A stretch of DNA of 37,025 nt from a virus. The first letter of the stretch is position 1; each line of letters opens with the position of its first letter. Shown piece after piece: positions 6,010-14,074 of this stretch. The notes beneath the pieces are model-generated. The model saw only the letters and a list, made by a program, of their open reading frames with translations. It searched no databases and had not been told where the DNA came from. Made by a program: the position numbers and the translations under genes. The stretch lies in the IMG/VR virus record IMGVR_UViG_3300042516_002397, positions 1 through 37,025 of that record; one strand, 5' to 3'.

Positions 6010-6795
6010 TTATTTGATCTCTTGTTCATATTTTTTAATTATTTTTTCAAATTGAGGATTTGCTTTAAGTGGCGTATTCCAATTATTTAATTGATCACTT
6101 GTAGGATTCTTATATTTTCCTATTTGATCTTCCCATTCAGGAGTTTTATAATTATAAAAAGTTCCTGGGTTATCTATTCCTAATAAAGCAAAAGTAGAAA
6201 ATGCAACTCTAACCCCAGACCTAGTTTCTCTAGTTCCATGGTCATATGGAGAACATGCCCCATGTATGACTATATCCCCAGGTTCTGGTTGAATTTCTAA
6301 ACAAGGTTCTTCAAATCTTTCCTTTGTTGACTTACTATCTTTTTTTATCGTTCCATCTGGATTAATGTTTGGATAAAATAATTGACCGCCAGTAAATTCA
6401 TTAAAATATGCAATTGCCCCGTATTCTAATTCGCAACAAGTTGTCCATTGATCTATCTCAGAAAGCATATTACAATTTCCTTTTCCTGGACTATCAGAAT
6501 GTACGAACATTCCTTCATCTCCAGGCAAATTAACCATAAAACTGGTTACTGGATGTATGACGAGTTCTGGGTAAATTAAATCAGAAATAAATTTCCATAC
6601 CAAAAAACTACTTTTATAAGATTCGGTCATTTTGTCTTTATACCAATCACGGACGCTCCAGTCATTCTGTAAACTTTCTCTTTCATAAGAAGAAAGATCA
6701 GAATTAACTAAATCCATTATTTCTTTTGGAATTATATTTTTAAATACGTATATTCTGTCTGATAGCTTAGTGCAATTTGGCTTATTATAAAACAT
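6010..6795 (-). CDS. 2-oxoglutarate/Fe(II) dioxygenase, paralogue 2 of a tandem pair
   Basis: This 261-aa protein has H99-x-D101 (FVHSDSPG), distal H186 and R196 in positions identical to its downstream neighbour, and the strand motif AYFNEFTGGQLFYPNINPDG. It is the promoter-proximal gene of a two-gene transcript. The ATG stands 6 nt after an extended -10 box, so the message is probably leaderless. Differences cluster in residues 33-62 and 103-118, probably substrate-facing loops. Confidence 0.85.
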   Translation of the reverse strand: MFYNKPNCTKLSDRIYVFKNIIPKEIMDLVNSDLSSYERESLQNDWSVRDWYKDKMTESYKSSFLVWKFISDLIYPELVIHPVTSFMVNLPGDEGMFVHSDSPGKGNCNMLSEIDQWTTCCELEYGAIAYFNEFTGGQLFYPNINPDGTIKKDSKSTKERFEEPCLEIQPEPGDIVIHGACSPYDHGTRETRSGVRVAFSTFALLGIDNPGTFYNYKTPEWEDQIGKYKNPTSDQLNNWNTPLKANPQFEKIIKKYEQEIK

Positions 6796-6801
6796 ATAAT
6801 A

Positions 6802-6810
6802 ATTATACCA
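6802..6810 (-). promoter_or_regulatory. extended -10 promoter of the oxygenase pair, leaderless
   Basis: On the minus strand TG-G-TATAAT (6810 to 6802), then six nucleotides and ATG at 6795. Confidence 0.65.
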
Positions 6811-6821
6811 CTTATATATTT

Positions 6822-7007
6822 TTATTTAATAATTGATTTTTCTACTAATCTATCATACATACTTGATGATATTGCTTCAAAAGAAGGTTTTCCTTGTTCT
6901 ATGTGCTGCTCAGACTCTTCATCAGAAATTCCAGCATTAGAATATATCAATCTCATATCTTCAATAAAGCCATCAACCATTATTTTTATTACTTCTTCTT
7001 TATTCAT
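6822..7007 (-). CDS. 61-aa hypothetical acidic protein
   Basis: I choose the ATG at 7007 because GGAGA lies 5 nt upstream; an ATG at 7019 has no ribosome site and overlaps further. The product (MNKEEVIKIMVDGFIEDMRL...) is acidic and predicted helical with no domain I recognise. It is the last gene of the lysin operon and overlaps its neighbour by 8 nt. Confidence 0.6.
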   Translation of the reverse strand: MNKEEVIKIMVDGFIEDMRLIYSNAGISDEESEQHIEQGKPSFEAISSSMYDRLVEKSIIK

Positions 7008-7221
7008 TTGAGTCTCCATTTTCTGTTGTCAATGCAGGGGCTGGGCCTAATAAAAATCCCTTTTCATGATACTCTATCAGTTTAGCCACTTCATCCCCAT
7101 CATCCTTTGATGAGTATTTTGCTAATAACGTTAAAACATCGTATATTCTATGTAGCATTATATAATTTACCATAGGCAAATTATCTTCAAGGTTCTTAGA
7201 TTGATTATTCTCGTCAGACAT
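7000..7221 (-). CDS. 73-aa hypothetical protein
   Basis: Start at ATG 7221 (MSDENNQSKNLEDN) with AAAGAG 9 nt upstream; a TTG at 7230 touches the purine tract and is less likely. The middle (VNYIMLHRIYDVLTLLAKY) is an amphipathic helix. It overlaps both neighbours by a few bases, consistent with co-translation in the lysin operon. Function unknown. Confidence 0.6.
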   Translation of the reverse strand: MSDENNQSKNLEDNLPMVNYIMLHRIYDVLTLLAKYSSKDDGDEVAKLIEYHEKGFLLGPAPALTTENGDSNE

Positions 7222-7426
7222 TTTTACCAACTCTTTCTTTTATATCGTTATACAATTTTTCTCCAATAAATTTTTTATAGGAGCATGACAAACAATATAA
7301 GTATATATTGTCTTCCAAATCTAAATTAGATTGAAGAAGGCCTTGGTCCATTGGGCATTCAAGCCTAGGCACAAGACCCTCTTCTGATAAAGCTATATAT
7401 TGAGATACATATTGTATCTGTCGCAA
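7214..7426 (-). CDS. 70-aa zinc-ribbon-like protein, TTG start
   Basis: The start is TTG at 7426, placed 5 nt after AAGGAG, which itself overlaps the stop of the lysin gene. Motifs LECPMDQG and YCLSCSYK give three cysteines, typical of short phage zinc-ribbon proteins. There is no catalytic motif. Its position directly after the lysin suggests co-expression in late infection rather than a lytic role of its own. Confidence 0.65.
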   Translation of the reverse strand: MRQIQYVSQYIALSEEGLVPRLECPMDQGLLQSNLDLEDNIYLYCLSCSYKKFIGEKLYNDIKERVGKNV

Positions 7427-7435
7427 AATTGCTCC

Positions 7436-7996
7436 TTAAGCTTTAGGGAATTGATTAATCAACTCCTTGGCCTTTCCTATTGAGTTAGGCCATGATGACC
7501 AATCTTTACCGCCCTTGGTCATATAATACGTTATCTCTGCGTTTGTTACTGGATCAAATAATTCCTTATTTGACACTAAATTGAATTTTTCTAATCTATC
7601 TACACCAAGTTCCCCTAGCATATTAATTTGAAAAATCCCGTAAGATTTATCACCAGTTGATTTGTTGTCGTTTAGAGCAAGCGGTCTTCCGTTAGACTCT
7701 ACCCTAGCAACAGCCCAAGCTGTTTTTAAAGCAATTCCTTCAAATCCCACAGCCCATAATAAATCTTTTAAATCTTCGGCTGCAAGCATTTCAGAATGCT
7801 TATAAGTTTCATTGCTGAACTTATTTATTATTTCTCTCTTTAGTTGTTTTTCGGTTTTTTGTACCTTCTCAGGCGCAGTTGTTAAAGCTTGACTGATTGT
7901 AGGACCAGGCTGGACTGTAAATAAAAATAATGTTATCATTATAATAACAGTCCAATTATGAACTACATCGCTCAAACTTTGTTTGATTCTCTCCAT
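7436..7996 (-). CDS. signal-anchored lytic transglycosylase / endolysin
   Basis: A start at 7996 (MERIKQSLSDVV) lies 7 nt after AGGAGG; the ATG at 8002 is one base from it and cannot be used efficiently. Residues about 14-28 (NWTVIIMITLFLFTV) form a signal anchor. A lysozyme-like fold follows: AWAVARVESNGRPLALN with catalytic E100, then SYGIFQINMLGELG and DPVTNAEITYYMTKGG, the order seen in SLT-type enzymes. It would cleave the glycan strands of peptidoglycan. The membrane anchor suggests sec-dependent export or a signal-arrest-release mechanism. It heads a four-gene minus-strand operon. Confidence 0.8.
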   Translation of the reverse strand: MERIKQSLSDVVHNWTVIIMITLFLFTVQPGPTISQALTTAPEKVQKTEKQLKREIINKFSNETYKHSEMLAAEDLKDLLWAVGFEGIALKTAWAVARVESNGRPLALNDNKSTGDKSYGIFQINMLGELGVDRLEKFNLVSNKELFDPVTNAEITYYMTKGGKDWSSWPNSIGKAKELINQFPKA

Positions 7997-8024
7997 TGGC
8001 ATTCCTCCTTTAGAGATAACGAAC

Positions 8025-8030
8025 TATAAT
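8025..8030 (+). promoter_or_regulatory. possible -10 box for the 8081 glycosyltransferase
   Basis: TATAAT on the plus strand, about 50 nt before the ATG; the leader carries a purine tract AGAAAG before the start. No -35 is evident. Confidence 0.35.
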
Positions 8031-8059
8031 AGTAGCATTGATTACTTAAGCGTGTCAAC
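8029..8059 (-). promoter_or_regulatory. promoter of the lysin operon with inverted repeat
   Basis: On the minus strand TTGACA (8059 to 8054) precedes TACTAT (8034 to 8029) with a 19-nt spacer. The -35 is one arm of the inverted repeat GTCAAC-CCA-GTTGAC (8055-8069), a candidate operator controlling the divergent pair. Confidence 0.5.
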
Positions 8060-8080
8060 CCAGTTGACCAGAAAGAATTT

Positions 8081-9070
8081 ATGAATATTTCATTTTCTAC
8101 GCCTATAGTTAACCTAAGAACTAATAATGGATACGGATATGCAAGTAAAAATATAGTAAAATCTTTAAATAATCTAGGACACTTCACTCCATTTCAAGAT
8201 CCAAAATCTAAATTACAATTAAATTTTTCACAACCATCACATTTTAAATTACATAAAAATCAATATCAAATTAGTTATACACCATGGGAATCTACCGTAA
8301 TTCCAGAAGATTGGAAATATTATATGGATGCATGCGATGAAGTTTGGGTAACTTCAGATTGGTGTGCAAATGTATTTGAAGATAATGGCTTTAAGGTTTC
8401 TAATGTATACCCACACGGCATTGATCCTATGTGGATACCAAATAGAAGAAAAGAAAACGGTGTAATTAAATTTTTGCATATAGGAGAACCAGCACCAAGA
8501 AAAGCTGGACAAATGGTACTAGATGCATTTGGTAGCTTGTTTGGAAATAAAGAAGGATATTCGTTAACCATTAAAGCAGATCAAATAAATACAACTAGAG
8601 TATATAACAATTATTTAGATAAAAATATTTTAGGCGTTCCAGATAAATATTACAACAACGTGTCTATAATTACAGATGTTTTGAATGACGAAGAACTTGT
8701 AAGCCTGTATCAGTCTCATGATGTTTTAGTATATCCAAGCTATGGAGAAGGATTTGGATTTATTCCACTTCAAGCACTAGCAACTGGCATGCCAACAATT
8801 TGTACAAGCGGCTGGGCACATTATGAAAAATATTTAGGGCCATTAAAATTAAAATCAGAACTAATAGATTCACCTTGGCCATTCCCACACGAAGGAAAAG
8901 TTTTTGAGCCAAACTATCAACACCTACTTGAACTTATGAGAGACGTTTCAATAAACTTTAATGCATATTCAGGATATTATTTTGCTCAGTCAACTAAAAT
9001 ACATAAAGATTATAATTGGAAACAGTTGACCAAGAATTCATTTGATAAAATTTTAAAAAAACTTAATTAA
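8081..9070 (+). CDS. GT4-like glycosyltransferase
   Basis: This 329-aa GT-B enzyme shows an N-terminal acceptor half with a GYGYASKN loop (17-24), the linker FLHIGEPAPRKAGQMVLDAF where the nucleotide-sugar domain begins (131-150), and the donor site YPSYGEGFGFIPLQALATGMP. The family E-x7-E motif is here E223-x7-Q231, a notable change in the second acidic residue. It would add a sugar to an unidentified acceptor from a nucleotide donor. A short purine tract AGAAAG serves as ribosome site. It is divergent from the lysin operon and upstream of the reductase gene. Confidence 0.8.
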   Translation: MNISFSTPIVNLRTNNGYGYASKNIVKSLNNLGHFTPFQDPKSKLQLNFSQPSHFKLHKNQYQISYTPWESTVIPEDWKYYMDACDEVWVTSDWCANVFEDNGFKVSNVYPHGIDPMWIPNRRKENGVIKFLHIGEPAPRKAGQMVLDAFGSLFGNKEGYSLTIKADQINTTRVYNNYLDKNILGVPDKYYNNVSIITDVLNDEELVSLYQSHDVLVYPSYGEGFGFIPLQALATGMPTICTSGWAHYEKYLGPLKLKSELIDSPWPFPHEGKVFEPNYQHLLELMRDVSINFNAYSGYYFAQSTKIHKDYNWKQLTKNSFDKILKKLN

Positions 9071-9094
9071 AACCTAGACCAATAAAATAAAGTT

Positions 9095-9103
9095 TGGTAC
9101 ACT
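9095..9103 (+). promoter_or_regulatory. candidate extended -10 for nrdJ
   Basis: TG-G-TACACT would start transcription near 9110, giving a leader with the ribosome site GGAGAAAAGG before 9157. Confidence 0.4.
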
Positions 9104-9156
9104 TAGACTTCAATCAAATTTTAAAGCTGCGTTGGCGGAGAAAAGGTCGTATATAA

Positions 9157-11091
9157 ATGTCATTTACAATTGAAAACCCATATGAAAATTTTATTGCATT
9201 ATCTAGATATGCAAAGTGGGTTCCAGAAGAAAACCGCAGAGAAAATTGGCAAGAAACTGTAGATAGATATTTTTCTTTTATGTTAGATCATTTATTTAAA
9301 GAGTATTCATACGAACCTTCGGCAAAATTAATATCAGAATTAAAACAAGCAGTTCTAGACAGAAACGTTATGCCATCAATGAGAGCAGTAATGACTTCTG
9401 GCCCAGCATTAGAAAGAGATCATGTTGCTGGATACAATTGTTCATTTGTTCCAGTTGATTCACCACGTTCATTTGATGAAACAATGTATATTCTTATGTG
9501 TGGTACAGGTGTAGGATTCTCTGTTGAGTATAAGTATATTAATAAACTTCCTGCCGTCCCAGAATCTTTAGAAAAATCAACTACAGTAATTACAGTAGAA
9601 GATTCAAAACAAGGTTGGGCAAAAGCATATCGTGAACTATTAGCATTACTTTGGTCTGGACAGATTCCAGCAGTTGATGTAACTAAACTTAGACCCGCAG
9701 GCGCAAGACTTAAAACTATGGGCGGAAGATCTTCTGGACCACAGCCATTAGTAAATCTTTTTGATTTTACAATTAAGATATTTAAAAATGCAGTTGGAAG
9801 AAACTTAAAGCCAATTGAATGTCACGACCTTATGTGTAAAATTGGAGAAGTTGTTGTAGTTGGTGGCGTTCGTAGATCTGCAATGATATCTCTTTCTAAT
9901 ATTAATGATATTGAAATGGCAGCAGCTAAGTCAGGTAATTGGTGGGAGAACAGTCCACAAAGAGCATTGTCAAATAACTCAGTTGCTTATTCTAGAAAAC
10001 CAGAAATGGCACAATTTATAGCAGAATGGAAAAATCTTTATGACTCAAAATCTGGAGAACGTGGAATTTATAATGTTGCCGCTGCACAAGCACAAGCAGC
10101 TAGATATGGAAGGCGGGATCCTGAAATACACTATGGGACAAACCCTTGCTCAGAAATTATTTTGCGTCCTTATCAGTTTTGTAACCTTTCAGAAGTCGTA
10201 TTACGTGAAAAGGATACAGTTGATGATGTTAAAAATAAAGTAAGACTTGCCACTATTTTAGGAACGTGGCAATCTACATTAACAGACTTTAAATATTTGC
10301 GTAAAATTTGGAAAGATAATACAGAAGAAGAAAGACTGCTTGGCGTATCTTTAACAGGACAATTTGGACATAAATTCTTTTCTGGACAAGAAGGTTTAGA
10401 CAAACTAGAGCAAACTCTTGTATCTCTCCGTGAATCAGCAAGAAAGGTAAATGCTGAAGAGGCTAAAAAAATTGGAATTCAAGAGTCAGCAGCAATTACT
10501 TGCGTTAAGCCATCAGGTACAGTCTCGCAACTAGTCGGCGTTTCTTCTGGAATGCATCCGTGGCACTCTAAATATTATATTAGAACAGTTCGTGGATCAA
10601 AGACAGACCCAATCTCTGTTTTCTTAAAAGAAGTGGGCATACCAGTCGAAGATGATGTCATGAAACCAACAGAAACATATGTATTTTCTTTTCCAATAAA
10701 ATCTCCAGACGATGCAATTGTTAGAAATGATTTAACCGCTATAGATCATTTAAACACATGGCTTGTTTATCAAAGAGCATGGTGTGAGCATAAGCCTTCA
10801 ATTACTGTGTCAGTAAAAGAAGACGAATGGATGGAAGTTGGCGCTTGGGTATACAAAAACTTTGATGAAGTTTCTGGAATCTCATTCTTGCCTTCTTTTG
10901 ATCATTCATACAAGCAAGCACCATATCAGGAAATAACAAAAAAAGAATACGAAGACTTGTTGTCTAAGATGCCAAAGTCTATTCGTTGGGAAGATTTATC
11001 TTTTTATGAAACAGAAGATGGAACTTCTACAAACGCCACGCTTGCATGTACGTCTGACGGAAATTGTGAACTTGTAGATATCTCTGCATAG
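9157..11091 (+). CDS. nrdJ: adenosylcobalamin-dependent ribonucleoside-triphosphate reductase (class II)
   Basis: The 644-aa protein reduces ribonucleotides to deoxyribonucleotides for phage DNA synthesis. It has the monomeric class II landmarks. C95 in AGYNCSFVPVD is one half of the redox pair. NPCSEI holds the thiyl-radical C331 and E333. C342 (FCNLSEV) is the second redox cysteine; the 11-residue spacing from C331 matches the Lactobacillus enzyme (408/419). A C-terminal pair C631/C637 probably relays electrons. At 644 residues it is shorter than the roughly 740 of the Lactobacillus enzyme, so part of the allosteric region may be reduced. It depends on host or environmental B12. Confidence 0.92.
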   Translation: MSFTIENPYENFIALSRYAKWVPEENRRENWQETVDRYFSFMLDHLFKEYSYEPSAKLISELKQAVLDRNVMPSMRAVMTSGPALERDHVAGYNCSFVPVDSPRSFDETMYILMCGTGVGFSVEYKYINKLPAVPESLEKSTTVITVEDSKQGWAKAYRELLALLWSGQIPAVDVTKLRPAGARLKTMGGRSSGPQPLVNLFDFTIKIFKNAVGRNLKPIECHDLMCKIGEVVVVGGVRRSAMISLSNINDIEMAAAKSGNWWENSPQRALSNNSVAYSRKPEMAQFIAEWKNLYDSKSGERGIYNVAAAQAQAARYGRRDPEIHYGTNPCSEIILRPYQFCNLSEVVLREKDTVDDVKNKVRLATILGTWQSTLTDFKYLRKIWKDNTEEERLLGVSLTGQFGHKFFSGQEGLDKLEQTLVSLRESARKVNAEEAKKIGIQESAAITCVKPSGTVSQLVGVSSGMHPWHSKYYIRTVRGSKTDPISVFLKEVGIPVEDDVMKPTETYVFSFPIKSPDDAIVRNDLTAIDHLNTWLVYQRAWCEHKPSITVSVKEDEWMEVGAWVYKNFDEVSGISFLPSFDHSYKQAPYQEITKKEYEDLLSKMPKSIRWEDLSFYETEDGTSTNATLACTSDGNCELVDISA

Positions 11092-11100
11092 TGGTATTAT
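11092..11100 (+). promoter_or_regulatory. candidate extended -10 before the holin-like gene
   Basis: TG-G-TATTAT immediately after the nrdJ stop, with a predicted start near 11107 and a leader containing GGG-TAA-CCC. Confidence 0.4.
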
Positions 11101-11160
11101 ATTAGTATTGGGTAACCCCCAAAATTCCTGGGCACAAGGCTCAGAAATAGGAGGATCTTA

Positions 11161-11388
11161 ATGAAAAAAGATCTAAATAACGATGGAGTAATAACAATGA
11201 CAGAACAAATCCTAGCAGCGCTTGGAACTTATGCTCGTGCATTTCTTTCAGCAGCTATCGCTTTGTACATGACTGGCAATACAAATCCAAAGGACCTTTT
11301 GATGGGTGGAATTGCAGCAGTAGCCCCAGTAATTTTAAAGGCTCTTTCACCAAGCAATCAAGAGTTTGGTTTCAAGTCAGCTAAGTAA
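11161..11388 (+). CDS. small two-span membrane protein, holin-like
   Basis: The 75-aa product follows an ideal AGGAGG (6-nt spacing). An acidic EF-hand-like loop DLNNDGVIT opens the protein. A first hydrophobic stretch at about 22-41 (ALGTYARAFLSAAIALYMTG) and a second at about 47-63 (LLMGGIAAVAPVILKAL) are separated by a short polar turn. Size and topology fit small holins that permeabilise the membrane for the lysin. However, the lysin operon is 3 kb away on the other strand, so the assignment is tentative. Confidence 0.55.
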   Translation: MKKDLNNDGVITMTEQILAALGTYARAFLSAAIALYMTGNTNPKDLLMGGIAAVAPVILKALSPSNQEFGFKSAK

Positions 11389-11411
11389 TTTAGTAAACTG
11401 AATTAAGAAGG

Positions 11412-11441
11412 CTCCTGTGCTAAAATAAGCATAGGAGTTTT
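11412..11441 (+). terminator. rho-independent terminator
   Basis: CTCCTGTGCT and AGCATAGGAG (11412-11421, 11428-11437) form a 10-bp stem with one G-U pair, followed by TTTT. It separates the holin-like gene from the fibre genes. Confidence 0.7.
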
Positions 11442-11463
11442 CCTATTTTAGGAGATTTTGAAA

Positions 11464-11814
11464 ATGGCAGTACAAAAGAATTTTGAAGTAGATCAAAATG
11501 CTACATTCACCTTTGAGGTTCAATACACCTTAGAGGATGAAGTCACACCAATAAGTTTAGTAAATGCAACTGCAAAGATGCAAGTACGTGATACTAAAGG
11601 TGGATCCAAACTAGCATTTACACTAACATCACCTTCTGGTGGTATAACAATTAATGGCGCAACTGGAACACTAACCGTTAAAATGACACCTACCCAGACA
11701 AATAAACTCTTTTATCCAAAATCTTCTTATGACATTATGGTTGTCGATTCTAACGGGAATAAAATAAAACTCCTTGAAGGGTTTTTAACTCTCAGTAGAT
11801 CGGTAACTATATAA
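11464..11814 (+). CDS. tail/baseplate accessory protein with Ig-like (BppU-type) fold
   Basis: Started at ATG 11464, 9 nt after AGGAG; a TTG at 11458 is too close to that site. The 116-aa all-beta sequence contains NATAKMQVRDTKGGSKLAFTL and GATGTLTVKMTPTQTNKL, the pattern of N-terminal beta-sandwich domains in phage baseplate upper proteins. Similar N-terminal beta strands precede the connector domain of the protein at 35351. It opens the fibre module and its stop overlaps the next start. Confidence 0.6.
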   Translation: MAVQKNFEVDQNATFTFEVQYTLEDEVTPISLVNATAKMQVRDTKGGSKLAFTLTSPSGGITINGATGTLTVKMTPTQTNKLFYPKSSYDIMVVDSNGNKIKLLEGFLTLSRSVTI

Positions 11815-12269
11815 TGTCAACAGAAAAAGTAATAGTAACAGAAGTAAAAAATAAAGTAATTATAAAATCACCAGGACCACAAGGTCCCGCTGGAAGAACT
11901 ATATTAAATGGAAGCTCTGCCCCATCAAATAATCTTGGGGTTACAGGAGATTTTTATGTTAATAATACTACACATGAATTCTATGGACCAAAGCTCACAG
12001 ACGAATCTTGGGCTAGCGCAAATATAATTCAATTGGTTGCAGAAGGTGCAGATTTTGCATTTTCTCAATCATGGGAAATAGCTCAAGTAACTGGACCAGT
12101 TAACAACGTATATTCAGTATCAATAACACATAATTTAGGATTTTTTCCAAACGTAACAACAAAAGATAGTTCAGGTGAAACAGTTGAAACTGGACTAGAA
12201 TATGTTAATGCAAACACGATTAAACTGACAATGGCTCAACCATTTTCAGGGACAGCATACCTGTCATAA
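11814..12269 (+). CDS. small tail-fibre protein with collagen-like turn
   Basis: This 151-aa protein begins with a short Gly-X-Y stretch (SPGPQGPAGRT, about 19-29), then GDFYVNNTTHEFYGPK, a segment typical of fibre proteins. Its C-terminal beta module (VYSVSITHNLGFFPNVTTKDSSG) resembles the end of the next protein, TVTHNLGSTDVLVQV. It is probably a trimeric fibre subunit or adaptor. The start ATG overlaps the preceding stop. Confidence 0.65.
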   Translation: MSTEKVIVTEVKNKVIIKSPGPQGPAGRTILNGSSAPSNNLGVTGDFYVNNTTHEFYGPKLTDESWASANIIQLVAEGADFAFSQSWEIAQVTGPVNNVYSVSITHNLGFFPNVTTKDSSGETVETGLEYVNANTIKLTMAQPFSGTAYLS

Positions 12270-12281
12270 AGGAGAAGTAAA

Positions 12282-13649
12282 ATGGCAAGAAAATTTTTAG
12301 TTAGCTTAGACCTTAACAAAAATGAATTACAAAATGCTCGAATTCAAAACCTTAGTACTGCGCCTTCAAGCCCAGTAGAAGGTCAAATATATTTTAACAC
12401 AGTAGATAAAATTGTATACTTTTATGACGGAACAAACTGGATTTCTACATCTGGATCCTTAGAAGTAATTCAAGATGCTATTGGGGCATACGTTTCTGGT
12501 GGCACTGGCCTAACAGCGACATATAGTGACTCAACAGGCACTACAACAATTGATTTAGATAATACAACAGTAACAGCTGGATCATATGGATCCACAACAG
12601 CAATTCCTACATTTACAGTAGACGCACAAGGTCGTTTGACTGCAGCAGGAACAGTAAACGTAGCAACTAATCTTTCAATTGCTGGAGATACTGGAACAGA
12701 CACAGTTGATTTATTAACTGACACACTAACTGTTGCAGGTGGAGAAGGAATTGACGTTGCTGTAACAAACAACACAATTACAGTTTCAGCAGAAGATGCA
12801 ACTTCATCAAACAAGGGTGTTGCCAGCTTTGATTCAACAGATTTTACAGTAACATCTGGAGCAGTAACATTAAACGCTGAGCGTGTACAAGATATTGTAT
12901 CCTCACAAATTGTTGCAGGCGAAGGCATTGATGTAACATACGATGACAACGCAGGAACTCTAACAGTAGATGCAGAAATTGCAACAACTACAAATCGTGG
13001 TGTTGCTTCCTTTGCTACAGCAGACTTTACTGTAACAGATGGCGCAGTAAGTATCAAAAATGTTGATCTTGCAACACAGACAACTGGTAACTATATTGCA
13101 ACAATTGCTGGAACAGCTAATGAAATTGAAGTTTCTGGCTCTGGATCTGAAAATTCAGCAGTAACAATTGGACTTCCAGACAGCGTAACAATTACCAGCG
13201 ACTTAACAGTTGGTGGAAATTTAACAGTTAATGGAACATTAACTTCTTTAAATACTGAACAAGTAACAATTGAAGATAACGTAGTTGTTTTAAATAGCAA
13301 CGTTACAGGTTCCCCATTAGCAAACGCTGGAATTGAAGTAGAGCGTGGAACTTCTACAAATACATCAATTATTTGGAATGAAACAGATGACAAGTGGACA
13401 CTTACAAATAACGGTGCCGACTATCATGCTATTACTAGGAAGTATGTAGAAACCCTTTCAACCTCTGCAACTTCTTATACAGTAACTCACAATTTAGGAT
13501 CTACTGATGTATTAGTTCAGGTTTCAGAAGTAGCCTCTCCATATGCTAAGGTTGAAACAGATGTAGAACTTACATCCGATTCAGCGGTAACAATTAAATT
13601 TGCAACCGCACCATCATCTGGAGCATATAAAGTAGTAGTTATAGGATAA
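12282..13649 (+). CDS. tail fibre protein
   Basis: The 455-aa protein has a good ribosome site (AAAGGAGAAGT) and starts with the phage-fibre N-terminal signature KNELQNARIQNLSTAP plus GQIYFNTVDKIVYFYDG. The body is Thr/Val/Ala-rich and repetitive: NKGVASFDSTDFTVTSGAV recurs as NRGVASFATADFTVTDGAV. It ends in the TVTHNLGS beta module shared with the preceding protein. This composition fits a long trimeric beta-structured fibre. Receptor specificity cannot be inferred. Confidence 0.75.
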   Translation: MARKFLVSLDLNKNELQNARIQNLSTAPSSPVEGQIYFNTVDKIVYFYDGTNWISTSGSLEVIQDAIGAYVSGGTGLTATYSDSTGTTTIDLDNTTVTAGSYGSTTAIPTFTVDAQGRLTAAGTVNVATNLSIAGDTGTDTVDLLTDTLTVAGGEGIDVAVTNNTITVSAEDATSSNKGVASFDSTDFTVTSGAVTLNAERVQDIVSSQIVAGEGIDVTYDDNAGTLTVDAEIATTTNRGVASFATADFTVTDGAVSIKNVDLATQTTGNYIATIAGTANEIEVSGSGSENSAVTIGLPDSVTITSDLTVGGNLTVNGTLTSLNTEQVTIEDNVVVLNSNVTGSPLANAGIEVERGTSTNTSIIWNETDDKWTLTNNGADYHAITRKYVETLSTSATSYTVTHNLGSTDVLVQVSEVASPYAKVETDVELTSDSAVTIKFATAPSSGAYKVVVIG

Positions 13650-13653
13650 CAAA

Positions 13654-14010
13654 TTGAAACTAAAGTCTTTATTAAATTTAGCAACATTAGCATCCGACCC
13701 TGCGGGGTCGGAAGGCGATGTCTTTTTTAATACAACAGAAAAGGCTTTAAAGATTCATAACGGAGCAATATGGGTAACAATAGCAAGCAATACAGACCCA
13801 GCACCATTTTATTTACACACTCATACATACGATGGAGCAATACATACAATTGATATTGAAAACCCAATAACATTTAAAGAGATAAATAATGTCGCAAGTG
13901 TTTTAGAAAATATTCCTAAAATAACAGGATTTGATGGAGGCCAACCTTCAGATATTGTTGAAGATCCTAGCTTCTTAGAACTATCACTGCTAGATGGCGG
14001 AAACGCTTAA
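13654..14010 (+). CDS. short fibre-associated protein, TTG start
   Basis: A TTG at 13654 starts four bases after the preceding stop, with GGAT just upstream. The 118-aa sequence contains LASDPAGSEGDVFFNTTEKA, which repeats the N-terminal module of the large fibre (SSPVEGQIYFNTVDK), and ends acidic. It looks like a standalone copy of the fibre N-terminal adaptor, or a chaperone-like companion. Confidence 0.6.
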   Translation: MKLKSLLNLATLASDPAGSEGDVFFNTTEKALKIHNGAIWVTIASNTDPAPFYLHTHTYDGAIHTIDIENPITFKEINNVASVLENIPKITGFDGGQPSDIVEDPSFLELSLLDGGNA

Positions 14011-14036
14011 TATTTTAGGCAATTATAAATACCAGA

Positions 14037-14045
14037 TGATATAAT
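14037..14045 (+). promoter_or_regulatory. extended -10 promoter of the fibre block
   Basis: TG-A-TATAAT with predicted start near 14052 and ribosome site AAGAGG before the GTG start at 14075. Confidence 0.6.
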
Positions 14046-14074
14046 TATCTTAAGTCATAACTAAGAGGTAAAAC

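Noticed and set aside
12470-13057. 195-residue minus-strand frame in the fibre gene
   Set aside because: Opposite-strand shadow of the repetitive fibre; amino-acid composition (Val/Ser/Thr/Pro) mirrors the sense gene and no start signals are seen.
13694-13711. Perfect 7-bp hairpin CCGACCC-TGCG-GGGTCGG
   Set aside because: It lies inside a coding sequence (SDPAGSE) with no U-run; more likely coding coincidence than a terminator, though it could affect expression of the fibre gene.
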